Program-made: the position numbers and the translations under genes | The notes under the pieces: model-generated | What the model was told of the DNA's origin: nothing | Databases searched by the model: none | The model's input: only the letters and a program-made list of their open reading frames with translations | Part shown: positions 26,579 through 36,468 of the stretch, in pieces | How the letters are laid out: each line of letters begins with the position of its first letter | Numbering within the stretch: the first letter of the stretch is position 1 | DNA from: Akkermansia muciniphila | GTDB lineage: Bacteria > Verrucomicrobiota > Verrucomicrobiia > Limisphaerales > BJHT01 | Length of the DNA stretch: 64,000 bases | Assembly (NCBI GenBank): GCA_945861535.1 | Contig: CAMAUZ010000002.1 | Span: forward strand, 156,500 to 220,499 | Direction: 5' to 3'

Positions 26579-27399
26579 GGTTGTTTTTGTTTGTTTGGTT
26601 GTGGTTCTGATTGGTTTTGAGGCGAAATCTCGGCGGTCGCGCCTGGTTGCGGCTCCGGGTCGCGCGAGCGGTTCATGTCCTGGTGAAGGTGGTAGTGCTC
26701 GTCCTTGTTGAGCGGAAAATCGTCGGCGAACTGCGTGTGCTGATAGCCGTGCAATTGCAGGAGCAGCAGGAGAACCCCCGCGAACAGCAGCGCGACGTTG
26801 GCAACCTTGCTGAATTTCTGGAACGAACTGGTCTTGCGCCAGCTCGACAAGACCACCCACATGGCCGTCAACGCGAGGATCTGGCCGACTTCGACGCCGA
26901 CATTGAAGGACAGGATACGCAGTACGAGGCCATCGTGCCCGAGCGGAAGCTGTTGCAGCCGGGTCGAGAGGCCGAAGCCGTGAATCAACCCGAACAGCCC
27001 GACGGCCCCGAGCAAGTTGGGCGGCTCGACGCCAATGTGCTTTCTAAACCCGTCGAGATTATCGAACGCCTTGTAGCAGACGGTCAGGGCGATCACGGCG
27101 TCGATCAGATAGAAGTTGGCCTTGAGGTGCAGCAGCGTGGCGAAGACCAGCGTGAGGCAGTGCCCGAGCGTGAAGGCGGTGATGAACTTCACGATGTCGC
27201 CGAAGCGGGTCAGGAAAAACATCACGCCGAACAGAAACAGCAGGTGGTCGTAGCCCGTGAGCATGTGGCTGGCCCCGAGCTTGAGGTATTCGAGGTTGCC
27301 GCCAGCGAGTATTCCCCGCTGATCGGCGTCGGAGATGCCGTGCGCCGAGGCGGTCAAAGCGAGCAGCAGGTTGGCGAGAAGGAAGGCAACAAACTTCAT
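26575..27399 (-). CDS. HupE/UreJ-family metal permease
   Basis: The 274-residue protein has a signal peptide whose cleavage would leave HGISDADQR with an N-terminal histidine, as in HupE. The permease motif HMLTGYDHLLFLFG (residues 45-58) and GLIHGFGLSTRL are present, with about seven membrane helices. The C-terminal tail is hydrophilic (HYHLHQDMNRSRD) and may bind metal. HupE/UreJ proteins move nickel or cobalt. It lies between a His-rich exported protein and the small helical protein. Confidence 0.85.
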   Translation of the reverse strand: MKFVAFLLANLLLALTASAHGISDADQRGILAGGNLEYLKLGASHMLTGYDHLLFLFGVMFFLTRFGDIVKFITAFTLGHCLTLVFATLLHLKANFYLIDAVIALTVCYKAFDNLDGFRKHIGVEPPNLLGAVGLFGLIHGFGLSTRLQQLPLGHDGLVLRILSFNVGVEVGQILALTAMWVVLSSWRKTSSFQKFSKVANVALLFAGVLLLLLQLHGYQHTQFADDFPLNKDEHYHLHQDMNRSRDPEPQPGATAEISPQNQSEPQPNKQKQP

Positions 27400-27716
27400 G
27401 GCGGATGGGTGGATTTTATGCGGACGCAGTTGGTTTTAGTCCTGCGCGGGCGGGACGACGCTGGGAGAGTTGAGGCTGTGGCGGGTGCGGAGGTGCAAAT
27501 GTGGACCAATGCCGGCGGCGACTTCGGAATTGCGGCCGATGGCGAGCGCACCGCAGACGAAAAGGGAGAAATTTTTCTGCATATCAAAGTTCATAAGTTC
27601 AAAAGAATTCTGAGTTTGCCGGACAATGTGGGGACCGATCGGCCATCCCAAAAGACAGCCGCGTAAAGGAGAAGCCGACTGGTCTCACGAAGAGGCAGCC
27701 GGAAGGACGAAGGAAA
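27400..27716. other. Gap within the metal operon
   Basis: A minus-strand frame (ATG at 27594, or 27582) could encode about 50 residues beginning MNFDMQKNFSLFVCGALAIG, resembling a small exported peptide. Without homologues I do not call it a gene. Confidence 0.35.
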
Positions 27717-28181
27717 TCAAACCACCAGAACGGTGGTACGGAGGGATAGCAGAAGTTCGGAGACCGGCGGCGGTCGCGCCGCGGCCACCGGAGGAATCGC
27801 GGGCCAGGTGGTCAACGTGCCGAGTTGCGCGGTCGGTGGGTAAAGCGTGTCGCCCGGGGTCGCGACCGGGAGGGCGGTGTTGCAGTGTTTCGTGGCCACC
27901 GGACTGGACAACTCGAAGCTAATGACATGGTCACTTTCGGGCGGAGAAGTTTCCGCCAAAGAAACCAGCACCTCTGCGGCCCAGCCATGCTGATGCTGGT
28001 GCGCGTCCTCGTCGTGGTGGGAAAGCACGACCTCCAAATGCCCCGGTGAGGCGCTCACGCTGACGGCATGGTCGCCATCCAGCCACGCGCTGGCCGTCAG
28101 GAGGGCGGGCAGCACAGCCGGGTTGCTCGCTGCGAACCCGAGCAGCAAGAGCACGGCGATCAATGGGCGGGCGCGCTTCAA
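27717..28181 (-). CDS. Exported His-rich protein, probable metal-binding
   Basis: The 154-residue protein has a hydrophobic N-terminus (PLIAVLLLLGFAASNPAVL) and a histidine/acid cluster SHHDEDAHQHQH (residues 54-65). It is first in the leftward run that includes HupE and the NicO transporter. The role in metal binding is inferred from the cluster and context. Its C-terminus has a hydrophobic end. Confidence 0.65.
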   Translation of the reverse strand: MKRARPLIAVLLLLGFAASNPAVLPALLTASAWLDGDHAVSVSASPGHLEVVLSHHDEDAHQHQHGWAAEVLVSLAETSPPESDHVISFELSSPVATKHCNTALPVATPGDTLYPPTAQLGTLTTWPAIPPVAAARPPPVSELLLSLRTTVLVV

Positions 28182-28248
28182 GTGGGTCGGGTGATAGTGC
28201 CTGGGCAGGTCGGTTGCAAGGGGGATGTTCTATCCGGCGTCTGATCGC

Positions 28249-29370
28249 TCATCGCGCGCGAACAAACACCTTCCCCGGGAGCTGCTTCGTCAGCCGTTTC
28301 ATCTCGAGGCTCAGCAACGCGACGGACACGGCGCTGCTCGGCAGGCCGCTGGCGCGGGTGATTTCGTCGATGGAAATTTCCTCGGCGGCGGGGATCGCGG
28401 CGTAAACTTTCTGTTCGTTCTCCGACAGGCTGGGCGCGGACGGAGCCGCTGTTTCGCCTACGCAGGGGGTTGCGGCGGCGGTGTGGTTGGCGGGCGGAAA
28501 CAGGTACTCGAATTCGCTCAGAATGTCCTCGGCGCTTTCACAGAGCTTGGCGCCTTTTTTGATCAGCTCGTGGCAGCCTTTGCTGCGCGGGGAATCAATG
28601 CGGCCGGGTACGGCGAACACCTGCCGCCCGTTTTCCACCGCCATGTTCGCCGTGATGAGCGCGCCGCTGGTGAGGTTGGCCTCGATGACCACGGTGCCCA
28701 GGGTCATGCCCGCGACGATGCGGTTGCGAATCGGGAAGCTCTGTTTGTCCGCCGGCCGGTTGAAGGGAAACTGCGTCATCACCGCGCCCGTGGCCGCGAT
28801 GCGCTCGAACAGCTCGGCGTTCTCTGCCGGAAACACGAGATTTATCCCCGTACCGAGCACCGCGATCGTGCGGCCCTTGGCGGCCAGCGCGCCCAGATGC
28901 GCCGCGGTGTCGATGCCGCGCGCGCCGCCGCTGACGACGGTCACGCCGGCGTAGGCGAGCTGGTAGGCGAAGCGCCGCGCGGTCTCGATGCCGTAGCTCG
29001 TCACCTGGCGCGAACCGACCACGGCGACCGGATTTTTGTCGCGCGCACTGAGCGACCCGCGGACGTAGAGGACAATGGGCGGATCGTAAATCTGCCGGAG
29101 CAGCTCGGGATATTCCGCATCCTCGGCAATCACCACCGAACAGCCGTACTCGCGGATGCTCTGCAACTCGCCGCTGAGGTCCACCGAGTTTTCCCACCCG
29201 GCGATGCTGGCGGCGGTGTCTTCACCGATGCCGCGGACTTGCAGGAGATTGGCCTTGGAGGCGCGGAGAATGGACGGCGCGTCGCCGAAGTGTTCGAGCA
29301 ACTGCCGCACCCGCACCGGGCCGACGCCCTCGATCAGGTTCAGCGCGATGAAGGCTTCGCGGGAATCCAT
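28249..29370 (-). CDS. dprA: DNA-processing protein DprA
   Basis: The 373-residue protein has an N-terminal helix-hairpin-helix (residues 1-60, LIEGVGPVRVRQLLEHFG), then the Rossmann-like DprA core with VAVVGSRQVTSYG, VVSGGARGIDTAAHLGAL and VVIEANLTSGALITANMA, and a C-terminal winged helix. DprA protects incoming single-stranded DNA and loads RecA during natural transformation. The ATG at 29370 gives the usual family length. Confidence 0.95.
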   Translation of the reverse strand: MDSREAFIALNLIEGVGPVRVRQLLEHFGDAPSILRASKANLLQVRGIGEDTAASIAGWENSVDLSGELQSIREYGCSVVIAEDAEYPELLRQIYDPPIVLYVRGSLSARDKNPVAVVGSRQVTSYGIETARRFAYQLAYAGVTVVSGGARGIDTAAHLGALAAKGRTIAVLGTGINLVFPAENAELFERIAATGAVMTQFPFNRPADKQSFPIRNRIVAGMTLGTVVIEANLTSGALITANMAVENGRQVFAVPGRIDSPRSKGCHELIKKGAKLCESAEDILSEFEYLFPPANHTAAATPCVGETAAPSAPSLSENEQKVYAAIPAAEEISIDEITRASGLPSSAVSVALLSLEMKRLTKQLPGKVFVRAR

Positions 29371-29423
29371 GAACGAGGGCGCTGGGCGGGCGACGTGACT
29401 GAAACAACGGGGGCGCGCACGGG

Positions 29424-30734
29424 CTAAACCTTCGGCTCCCAGCCGGGGCGATACTCGCGGCCCCAGAGTTTTTCCGCGGCGGGATCGTTGCGGATGTGGC
29501 CGTTCTTCGGGTCGATGTCGAGCGTGCGGCCGGTGCGATAGGCGATGTTGCCGAGGTGGCACATCAGCGCGCCTTTCTGTACGTCGGCGATGTCCGAGTT
29601 GAGTTTTTTGTCCTCGCGAATCGCGTCGGCGAGATTTTGGAAATGCGGCACGTCGCTGGCCGGGGCGCTCTTCTTTTCTTTGTCGAGCGGTTTGCCGTTG
29701 AGGTCGTAGATCGTGTACTCGTTGCCACCGTTCATCGTCATCGACCCTTTGTCGCCGTAGAAGGACACAAATGGCAGCGTCTCGCCCTTGCGCGGGTTGC
29801 AACTGCTGACATCCCACGACGCGCCGCAGTGGCCGAAGTCGAACACCGCCACGCCGGTGTCGGGCGTTTCCTGATCGTCGTCGTGATGATAGCGGCCGCC
29901 GACAAAACTCACGCGGCGCGGGAAATCAACACCCAGCCCCCAGCGGCACACGTCGAGCGCGTGGATGCCGTTGTTGGCCAGCTCGCCGCCGCCGTAGTGC
30001 CAGTGCCAGTGCCAGTTGTAATGGAGGAGATTGTCCTTGAACGGCTGCTCCGGCGCCGGGCCTTGCCAGAGCGGCCAGTTCAACCACTCGGGCACCGGCG
30101 CGGGCTTGCCCTTGTTAATCGAGGGCCGTCCGCCGCTGTAATAGCTGCGCGAATACCGCACCGGCCCGATGTCCCCGGCGCGCAGGCGCTGGATGCCCTC
30201 GATGACCAGCGGATAACTGCGGCGCTGGTTGCCCATCTGCACCTTGCGTTTGTATTTGATCGCCGCGGCCACGATCAGCTCGGTCTCGCGGCAGTTGTGG
30301 CTGCCGGGTTTTTCCACGTACACATGCTTGCCCGCCTGCATGGCGAGAATGGCGGCGGGCGTGTGCCAGAAGTTCGGCATCGCAATGGAGATCACATCGA
30401 CGCTCTTGTCGTCGAGGATGCGCCGGAAATCGTCCACGGCCTTCACCGCCGGCTGCTGGAGCTGCTTGCTGACGAGCGTGTCCGTGACCCGCTTGGCCCC
30501 GTTGGCCGCGCGCCGTGTGTCCACGTCGCACACGTAGCCGACCTCGACGCCCTTCACCGCCAGATGCCCCGCGACATGCGCCATGCCGCGCGACAATCCG
30601 ATGACGCCCGCGACGATGCGATTGCCCGGACTGTCCTGCCCGCGCACGGCGGGCAGGATGCTGAAGGTCGCCACGGCGGCGGAGGCGGACGCGGAGCGGG
30701 AGACGAATTGCCGGCGGTTGAGCGGGGTGTTCAT
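29424..30734 (-). CDS. Exported Gfo/Idh/MocA-family oxidoreductase
   Basis: The 436-residue protein starts with a TAT-like signal (NRRQFVSRSASASAAVATFS), followed by the Rossmann start IVAGVIGLSRGM and the family motif EKPGSHNCRE with the conserved EKP lysine. HWHWHYGGGELANNGIHALD is the conserved active-site/dimer text. Such proteins oxidise sugars with a tightly bound NAD(P), outside the cytoplasm in PVC bacteria. The NAD loop (GLSRGM) departs from GxGxxG, as in many exported relatives. Confidence 0.88.
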   Translation of the reverse strand: MNTPLNRRQFVSRSASASAAVATFSILPAVRGQDSPGNRIVAGVIGLSRGMAHVAGHLAVKGVEVGYVCDVDTRRAANGAKRVTDTLVSKQLQQPAVKAVDDFRRILDDKSVDVISIAMPNFWHTPAAILAMQAGKHVYVEKPGSHNCRETELIVAAAIKYKRKVQMGNQRRSYPLVIEGIQRLRAGDIGPVRYSRSYYSGGRPSINKGKPAPVPEWLNWPLWQGPAPEQPFKDNLLHYNWHWHWHYGGGELANNGIHALDVCRWGLGVDFPRRVSFVGGRYHHDDDQETPDTGVAVFDFGHCGASWDVSSCNPRKGETLPFVSFYGDKGSMTMNGGNEYTIYDLNGKPLDKEKKSAPASDVPHFQNLADAIREDKKLNSDIADVQKGALMCHLGNIAYRTGRTLDIDPKNGHIRNDPAAEKLWGREYRPGWEPKV

Positions 30735-30821
30735 GAAGCGGTGCGGTGTTTTTTTGTGAAAATCGGGACGCACACTTTGGAACAAACGCGTGCGTACTAA
30801 ACAAGCGCAAACTGCGAAACG

Positions 30822-30861
30822 GCGAAGCTCAAAGGATAAAGTTTAAAGCTCAAGGGAAGGG
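30822..30861. repeat. Single arm of the AAGCTCAAAG repeat
   Basis: GCGAAGCTCAAAGGATAAAG and the following TTTAAAGCTCAAGGGAAGG match the paired arms at 61644-61867. Only one arm is present here. Confidence 0.7.
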
Positions 30862-30951
30862 ACAAGAACCAGGACTGCCGCGGCGGGATGGGTGCATCTC
30901 CGTTTCCTGCATGCCCTGTGGTTCCTATCCTCAGCCCAGCGGGCGAAAGAC

Positions 30952-31102
30952 AATAGCCCAGCACTTCAGTGCTGGGTCGGGGGCGGTAGCGAACCAAGTC
31001 CCGGAAGCAACGAAAGAAAGGGTGCGTCGTCGCGCTTCTTTGGTCCCTGCGGGACTTTCCGTTTCCCCGGCCGGCAACCCAGCACTGAAGTGCTGGGCTA
31101 TT
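30952..31102. repeat. Perfect 26-bp inverted repeat
   Basis: Arms at 30952-30977 and 31077-31102 contain CCCAGCACTTCAGTGCTGGG and its complement, each a hairpin in itself. The loop of about 100 bp also carries TCCCTGCGGGA hairpins. Confidence 0.88.
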
Positions 31103-31234
31103 TTCGGTCGTCCCTGCGGGACGGCCAAAACCGTGCCGCGTCGCTGCAAGAAACTGAGATGCGCCCCTAAGCCGTAACTACGACTTAGCGCGGCCCTCTC
31201 GCAGAAGGAGGTTAGAGTCTCGTCACCTCGACTC

Positions 31235-32146
31235 CTACAAGCCCGGGGTCGCGGGCGCGAGAATGCGCAACGCCCGCGGAAGCACCCGGCAACTGGCGGG
31301 AAGCTGTCCGACTGCGTCGCCCTCGATTTCGAGCGGCACCCGCTCTTCACTCGCCAACGTGAACGCAGCGCTTTGCCAATGGGAAAAGCCGGTCTGGCGT
31401 TCTAGCCGTCCCGTCGCAATGCCCCACACAAAGCGCAGCAGCGCCATCCAGGTAACGCGCTCGATCAGACACAGATCAAACCGTCCATCCTCCATGCGCG
31501 CCTGCGGAAAGACGCGCAACGAGCCGCCATAAAACTGCCCGCTGCCGATCAGCACCAACTCGGCGCGGCGGCTCCGCATCCCGTCCGCGGCGGTGACAGT
31601 GATCGCCGGATGCCGCTCGCGCATGGCCCGCCCGCCCGCCCAGATGTACGCGAGCGGTCCGAACTTTTTCTTCAACGACCAGCTCACCAGCTCAATCGCG
31701 CGGGCATCAAGGCCCGCTCCGGCGAGCTGCACGACGGCGCGTCGCTCGCGTCCTTGCGCGCCCGCAAATTCAATTTCGGCAAGATCGACCGCGCGCTCGG
31801 CACCGGTGGCGACCACGTTCCACGCGGGTTTCAGCGCGAAAGGGATGCGCAATTCACGCGCGATCACGTTGATGGTTCCGAGCGGCAAGATCGCGAGACG
31901 CGCGCGCCGCAGCCCGTCCGGCACGCGCGCGATGCCGGTGACAACTTCGTTCACCGTCCCATCGCCGCCGGCCGCGACGATGGTGTCGAAGCCCTCAGCC
32001 ACGGCCTCGGACGCGAGGCGCACGGCGGCACCGGCGCAGTCGGTGGGTTTGCAGACACAGTCCGGCGCGAGGCGGGCGAGACCCTCGCGGAGGTGCCGCG
32101 CCTTGTCGCCGCGGGCGGTCGGATTGAAGATGACGCAGGTCGGCAC
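31235..32146 (-). CDS. Diacylglycerol/lipid kinase (DagK/YegS-like)
   Basis: The 303-residue protein has the nucleotide-binding motif GGDGTVNEV (residues 60-68) and LPLGTINVIAREL, both typical of DAGK-catalytic-domain lipid kinases. The C-terminal half is the beta-rich second domain. It should phosphorylate diacylglycerol or a related lipid with ATP at the inner face of the membrane. Confidence 0.9.
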   Translation of the reverse strand: MPTCVIFNPTARGDKARHLREGLARLAPDCVCKPTDCAGAAVRLASEAVAEGFDTIVAAGGDGTVNEVVTGIARVPDGLRRARLAILPLGTINVIARELRIPFALKPAWNVVATGAERAVDLAEIEFAGAQGRERRAVVQLAGAGLDARAIELVSWSLKKKFGPLAYIWAGGRAMRERHPAITVTAADGMRSRRAELVLIGSGQFYGGSLRVFPQARMEDGRFDLCLIERVTWMALLRFVWGIATGRLERQTGFSHWQSAAFTLASEERVPLEIEGDAVGQLPASCRVLPRALRILAPATPGL

Positions 32147-32226
32147 GGGTGGCGGGGGCGAGTTGGGAAACCTTGGTCAACCACACTTCAACCCGAACCC
32201 CCGACTGGCGGAGCCGCAGCTCCACG

Positions 32227-32308
32227 GTGGGTAGGGCGCGTCTGTCCTCAGCCCGCCGCGGGAGCGTGCAAATGCCGCAATGGCGCGCTGAGGACAGGCG
32301 CGCCCCTC
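32227..32308. repeat. Inverted repeat, family C, copy 3
   Basis: Arms GTGGGTAGGGCGCGTCTGTC... and ...GAGGACAGGCGCGCCCCTCC pair with few mismatches. It lies between the lipid kinase and the cytochrome gene. Confidence 0.85.
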
Positions 32309-32346
32309 CGACCGAAGTTCCCGCCCCGCTACTCCAGTAGGTATCA

Positions 32347-34023
32347 TTACTTTTTCACCGCCAATTCGAGGATGCGCCCCGGCAGCCAGCCGGAGTTGCG
32401 GCTGTTGTCGATCGAGCGCGTGTATTCGAGGATGAACACGCGCCCCTTGCCCGAGACATGCACATCCAGCGGACGCCCCAGCGGCGCGAGCACCGTCGTC
32501 ACCTCCGCCGCGAGGCCGCCGTCCGCCGTGGGTTCCGTGCGCACGCGGAGCAGGTCAAACCCGACGTCCTTCTTCTGCTGGAGCAGATTTCCAAACCGCA
32601 CCACGAGCAGACTGTCGCGAAACGCACCGGGAAAATCGTTGCCCAGATGCACGATGCCCGCGGGCGACGAATGCGGATCGAAAGTCGCCATCGGCGTCGC
32701 GGTCGAGCCGCCGGCCGCGGGGCCGCGATTGGCGACCGGCAGCGCGAAATCGAGACCCGCGGGCGCGTCCGGCGTGTAGGGATAGGCCTTCTTCGACCAG
32801 TCGGAGAAACGGTAGGGGAAGCCGTAGTGTTTGCCGGGAATGACGCGGTTCAATTCCTCGGGCGCGTCGGCATCGGGGCCATTGTCGGTGGCGAACAGTT
32901 CGCCGCGGTCGTTCCAGCAGAAGCCATAGGCGTTGCGGTGGCCGGCGGAGTAAACCTTGAACTCCGGCGCGTCGGATTTCGGATCGAGCCGCCAGAGGCA
33001 CGCGGTCAGCGGCGTCTCGCCGGTCGTGGCGAAATGCACGGGATCCGTGCCGGTTTCATTGCCATCCGTGCGCGAGCCGCTGCTGACGTAGAGGAAACCA
33101 TCCGGCCCGAACGCGAGATTACCGACGCCGTGATTGTACGGTCCGATCCCCCACGGATAGCTCGTGCGAAACCACACGCGCGGCTCAATCGGGTCGCCCT
33201 CTTTGTTCGTCGCGCTCGTACGGTAGAAGGTGATTTCGTTCGTCACGATGAACTTGCCCTCGGGCGCGACGCGCTGGCTCACGACGAGATAGAGGCGCTT
33301 CTGCGCATCGAGCGCAAAGCCCCCGATGCCGATGTCCCCGCGCTTGATGTCGAGGCCGAGGTTCTCGAGCGCGATCAGCGGCGTCACTTTTTTGGTGAGG
33401 AGATCAAGTTTCGAGACGGTGGTGCCGCCGGCAAGGTAGAGGGATTTTCCACGGCCATCGCTGGTGAGGCGCGTGACGGGCGCGGTGAGGCGCGCGGTTT
33501 CTTGCAGCGTGAATCCTGCGGGCGCGGCGGGCAGCGGCGGATAGGCGCTGGCGGCGACCAGCGCCTCGTACGTGGCGAAACGAGATTTGGCGCGGATGGC
33601 CTTCACCTTCTCAGCGGTGATCTGGCCGCCGCCATTCTTGAAGGCGTGCAGCAGGAAGGTCATCACGTCGGCGACCTTGGCGTCATCAAGCACCACCGGC
33701 GGCATCACGCCGTTGTAGGCTTTGCCATTCACCACGATCGGACCGGACATGCCCTCGACGATGGTCCGAATGGCGCGGTCGCCATTGGTGCGCACGAAGT
33801 CCGACTCCGCCAGTGGCGGATACGACCCGGGCACGCCTTGGCCGGCCGACTGATGGCAGATGATGCAGTGCTGAAAATACAGCGCCCGGCCGCGGGTGAT
33901 TTGTTCCTCGGTGGTTCCCGGTGCGGCGAGACTCGCCGTGACGGTGAAGAGGCAGGCGAGGGCGGAGAGGAAAGTGGGGAGCGACGCGACGAATGGATTC
34001 GCACGCGGCGAAGGAAGCATCAT
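32347..34023 (-). CDS. Cytochrome c fused to PQQ-type sugar dehydrogenase-like propeller
   Basis: The 558-residue protein has a signal peptide, then a cytochrome c domain with CIICH (residues 53-57) and a methionine in YNGVMPPV as the likely axial ligand. From about residue 150 follows a beta-propeller like glucose/sorbosone dehydrogenases (GIGPYNHGVGNLAFGPDGFL; YSAGHRNAYGFCW; DNGPDADAPEELNRV). It likely oxidises a sugar or alcohol in the periplasm and passes electrons through its own haem. Confidence 0.85.
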   Translation of the reverse strand: MMLPSPRANPFVASLPTFLSALACLFTVTASLAAPGTTEEQITRGRALYFQHCIICHQSAGQGVPGSYPPLAESDFVRTNGDRAIRTIVEGMSGPIVVNGKAYNGVMPPVVLDDAKVADVMTFLLHAFKNGGGQITAEKVKAIRAKSRFATYEALVAASAYPPLPAAPAGFTLQETARLTAPVTRLTSDGRGKSLYLAGGTTVSKLDLLTKKVTPLIALENLGLDIKRGDIGIGGFALDAQKRLYLVVSQRVAPEGKFIVTNEITFYRTSATNKEGDPIEPRVWFRTSYPWGIGPYNHGVGNLAFGPDGFLYVSSGSRTDGNETGTDPVHFATTGETPLTACLWRLDPKSDAPEFKVYSAGHRNAYGFCWNDRGELFATDNGPDADAPEELNRVIPGKHYGFPYRFSDWSKKAYPYTPDAPAGLDFALPVANRGPAAGGSTATPMATFDPHSSPAGIVHLGNDFPGAFRDSLLVVRFGNLLQQKKDVGFDLLRVRTEPTADGGLAAEVTTVLAPLGRPLDVHVSGKGRVFILEYTRSIDNSRNSGWLPGRILELAVKK

Positions 34024-34078
34024 GCGCGCGACGATAGCGACGGGGGCCGACCAGTCAAACGCGCCGTGCGCGGTGCGT

Positions 34079-34158
34079 GTGGGGCAGGCATCCGTGCCTG
34101 CCGGTTCACGGGGCAGGGATGCCCCGCCAACTGGCAGGCAAGGATGCCTGCCCCACCC
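34079..34158. repeat. Inverted repeat with hairpin arms
   Basis: Left arm TGGGGCAGGCATCCGTGCCT pairs with a right arm containing GGCAAGGATGCCTGCCCCAC. The spacer holds GGGGCAGGGATGCCCC, another small hairpin. Confidence 0.85.
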
Positions 34159-34274
34159 GGCTGGCGCGGACGCCAAGCCGCGAGCAAGAAACTACGCTGC
34201 GCCCCACGATCTCCCGTCACCGAAATGTCACTCGCCTTCGCTCGCGCACGGGCTAAACTCCGCCTCCCGATGCT

Positions 34275-36449
34275 ATGGAAGCCAAGGCTGCCACTCACAA
34301 TCAAACGCACTTTTTCAACCGCGAGCTAAGCTGGCTGGAGTTCAACCAGCGCGTGCTCGACGAGGCGCACGACCCGGGCCATCCGCTCCTCGAGCGCCTC
34401 AAATTTTTCTGCATCACCGGCTCCAATCTCGACGAATTCTTCGAAGTCCGCGTCGCCGATCTGAAGCAGGAAATCGAGGGCGGCACCGTGTCCCGCAGCG
34501 TCGATGGCCGCACGCCGCAGGAAACGCTGACCGCGGTGACGCGCCGCGTCCGCCAGATGGTCGAGCAGCAGTTCGCCTGCTGGCGGAACGAACTGGTCCC
34601 CGCACTCGCCGACCGCGGCATACACTTCCTCGCCTTCCCGGACTTGACCGCCGCTGACCTCGCCTGGGTCGAGCATTTCTACCAATCGGAAATCCGCCCC
34701 GTCCTCACGCCGCTGGGCATCGATCCGTCGCATCCGTTCCCGCAACTGCTGAACAAATCGCTGAACATTGTCGTGCAGCTCGAGACCACCCACGCCGGCG
34801 GGCTGCGCCAGCAGCTCGCCGTCGTGCAGGTCCCGCGCCTGCTGCCGCGCCTGCTCAAGCTCCCGCGCGCCGACGGTTCGCGCGCCCACCTGTTCCTCTC
34901 GCACGTCGTCGGACATTATCTCGGCGACATTTTCCCCGGCACGCGCCTCGTCGGTTACTGGGACTTCCGCGTCACCCGCAACAGCGAGCTCTACATTGAC
35001 GAAGAGGACATGGACAACCTCCTGAAGGCCGTCGAAGCCGAACTCCACAACCGCCGCAAAGGCGATGCCGTCCGCCTCGAAATCGAATGCGACTGTCCGC
35101 CCGCCATCCGCCAGCAGCTCCTCGAATACCTCAACCTCACCGAGGCCGACGCCTACGTGATCGACGGCCCGCTCAACCCCGCGCGCCTCATGGCCATCTA
35201 CGAGGACAGCCCCGCGCCCGAGCTGCGCGATCCGCCGCTCGTGGCCCCCGCCCCTGCGGCCCTGCGCGACCAGCCCGATGTCTTCGCCGCGATCCGTCAG
35301 CGCGATATTTTGCTTCATCACCCGTACGAGAATTTCAACAGCGTCGTCGAGTTGCTCGAACAGGCCGCCGTCGATCCCCAGGTGCTCGCGATCAAGCAAA
35401 CCCTCTACCGCACCGGTGGCGATCCGCGCATCGTCGGCGCGCTGATGACCGCGGTGAAAAACGGCAAGCAGGTCGCGGCTGTCGTTGAGCTAAAAGCCCG
35501 CTTCGACGAAGCCAACAACATCCTGTGGGCGCGCCGCCTCGAGGAAGCCGGCGTGCATGTCGTGTACGGCCTCGTGGGCTACAAAATCCACTGCAAGATC
35601 TGCCAGGTCATCCGCCGCGACGAGGACGGCATCCGCCGCTACGTCCACCTGAGCACCGGCAATTACAACCCCACGACCGCCCGCATTTACACCGATGTCG
35701 GACTGCTCACCTGCCAGCGGGAGTTCGGTGAAGACGCCACCAACCTTTTCAACCTGCTCACCGGCGTGTGCCAGTTCCAGCCCCTGCGCAAGCTGCTGGT
35801 CGCGCCCTTCGACCTGCACGAGCGCATCCTCGTCCTGATCCAGCGCGAAGCCACCCACGCGCGCCAGGGCCTGCCCGCGCGCATCATCGCCAAGATGAAT
35901 TCCCTCGTCGATCCGCAGGCCATCACGGCGCTCTACGAAGCCTCGCAGGCCGGCGTGAAGATCGACCTCATCGTGCGCGGCACCTGCTGCCTGCGGCCGC
36001 AGGTTCCCGGCCTGAGCGAAAACATCACGGTGCGGAGCATCGTGGACCGCTTTCTTGAGCACAGCCGCATCTTCTATTTCGAGAACGCCTGCCAGCCGGA
36101 AGTCTTCGTCGGCAGCGCTGACTGGATGCCGCGCAATTTCTTCCGCCGCATCGAGGCCGTCTTCCCCATCGAAGACGGCAACCTCCGCGAACGCGTCCGC
36201 CAGGAACTCCTCGAACTCCCCCTCGCCGACAACGTGAAGGCGCGCCTACTGCAAGCCGACGGCACCTGGCAGCGCGTGCCTGTCCGCCGCGGCGCCGCGC
36301 GCCATCGCAGCCAGCACGAACTGCTCGCCGCCGCCGCCGCGCCCGACCACGCGTCCGCCAAACCGCGCGCCCGCGCCGCCAAATCCCGTTTCCCGCGCGT
36401 CAAGCTCGCCCCCAGCCCCTTCCCGCCAGCGGGCAAGCCGGCGGGGTGA
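34275..36449 (+). CDS. ppk1: Polyphosphate kinase 1
   Basis: The 724-residue protein has the four PPK1 domains in order: N-terminal (FFNRELSWLEFNQRVL), head, and the two C-terminal catalytic domains with ELKARFDEANNI and the phospho-histidine His439 in GYKIHCK, followed by YVHLSTGNYNP. It makes polyphosphate from ATP, reversibly. The last 50 residues are an Ala/Arg/Pro-rich extra tail. No exopolyphosphatase gene is next to it. Confidence 0.96.
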   Translation: MEAKAATHNQTHFFNRELSWLEFNQRVLDEAHDPGHPLLERLKFFCITGSNLDEFFEVRVADLKQEIEGGTVSRSVDGRTPQETLTAVTRRVRQMVEQQFACWRNELVPALADRGIHFLAFPDLTAADLAWVEHFYQSEIRPVLTPLGIDPSHPFPQLLNKSLNIVVQLETTHAGGLRQQLAVVQVPRLLPRLLKLPRADGSRAHLFLSHVVGHYLGDIFPGTRLVGYWDFRVTRNSELYIDEEDMDNLLKAVEAELHNRRKGDAVRLEIECDCPPAIRQQLLEYLNLTEADAYVIDGPLNPARLMAIYEDSPAPELRDPPLVAPAPAALRDQPDVFAAIRQRDILLHHPYENFNSVVELLEQAAVDPQVLAIKQTLYRTGGDPRIVGALMTAVKNGKQVAAVVELKARFDEANNILWARRLEEAGVHVVYGLVGYKIHCKICQVIRRDEDGIRRYVHLSTGNYNPTTARIYTDVGLLTCQREFGEDATNLFNLLTGVCQFQPLRKLLVAPFDLHERILVLIQREATHARQGLPARIIAKMNSLVDPQAITALYEASQAGVKIDLIVRGTCCLRPQVPGLSENITVRSIVDRFLEHSRIFYFENACQPEVFVGSADWMPRNFFRRIEAVFPIEDGNLRERVRQELLELPLADNVKARLLQADGTWQRVPVRRGAARHRSQHELLAAAAAPDHASAKPRARAAKSRFPRVKLAPSPFPPAGKPAG

Positions 36450-36468
36450 TCGACGCACCGTTCCCCAC

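Noticed and set aside
27436..27651. Short minus-strand gene between HupE and the His-rich protein
   Set aside because: It has a hydrophobic start but only about 50-70 residues and no other support; kept as a possibility only.
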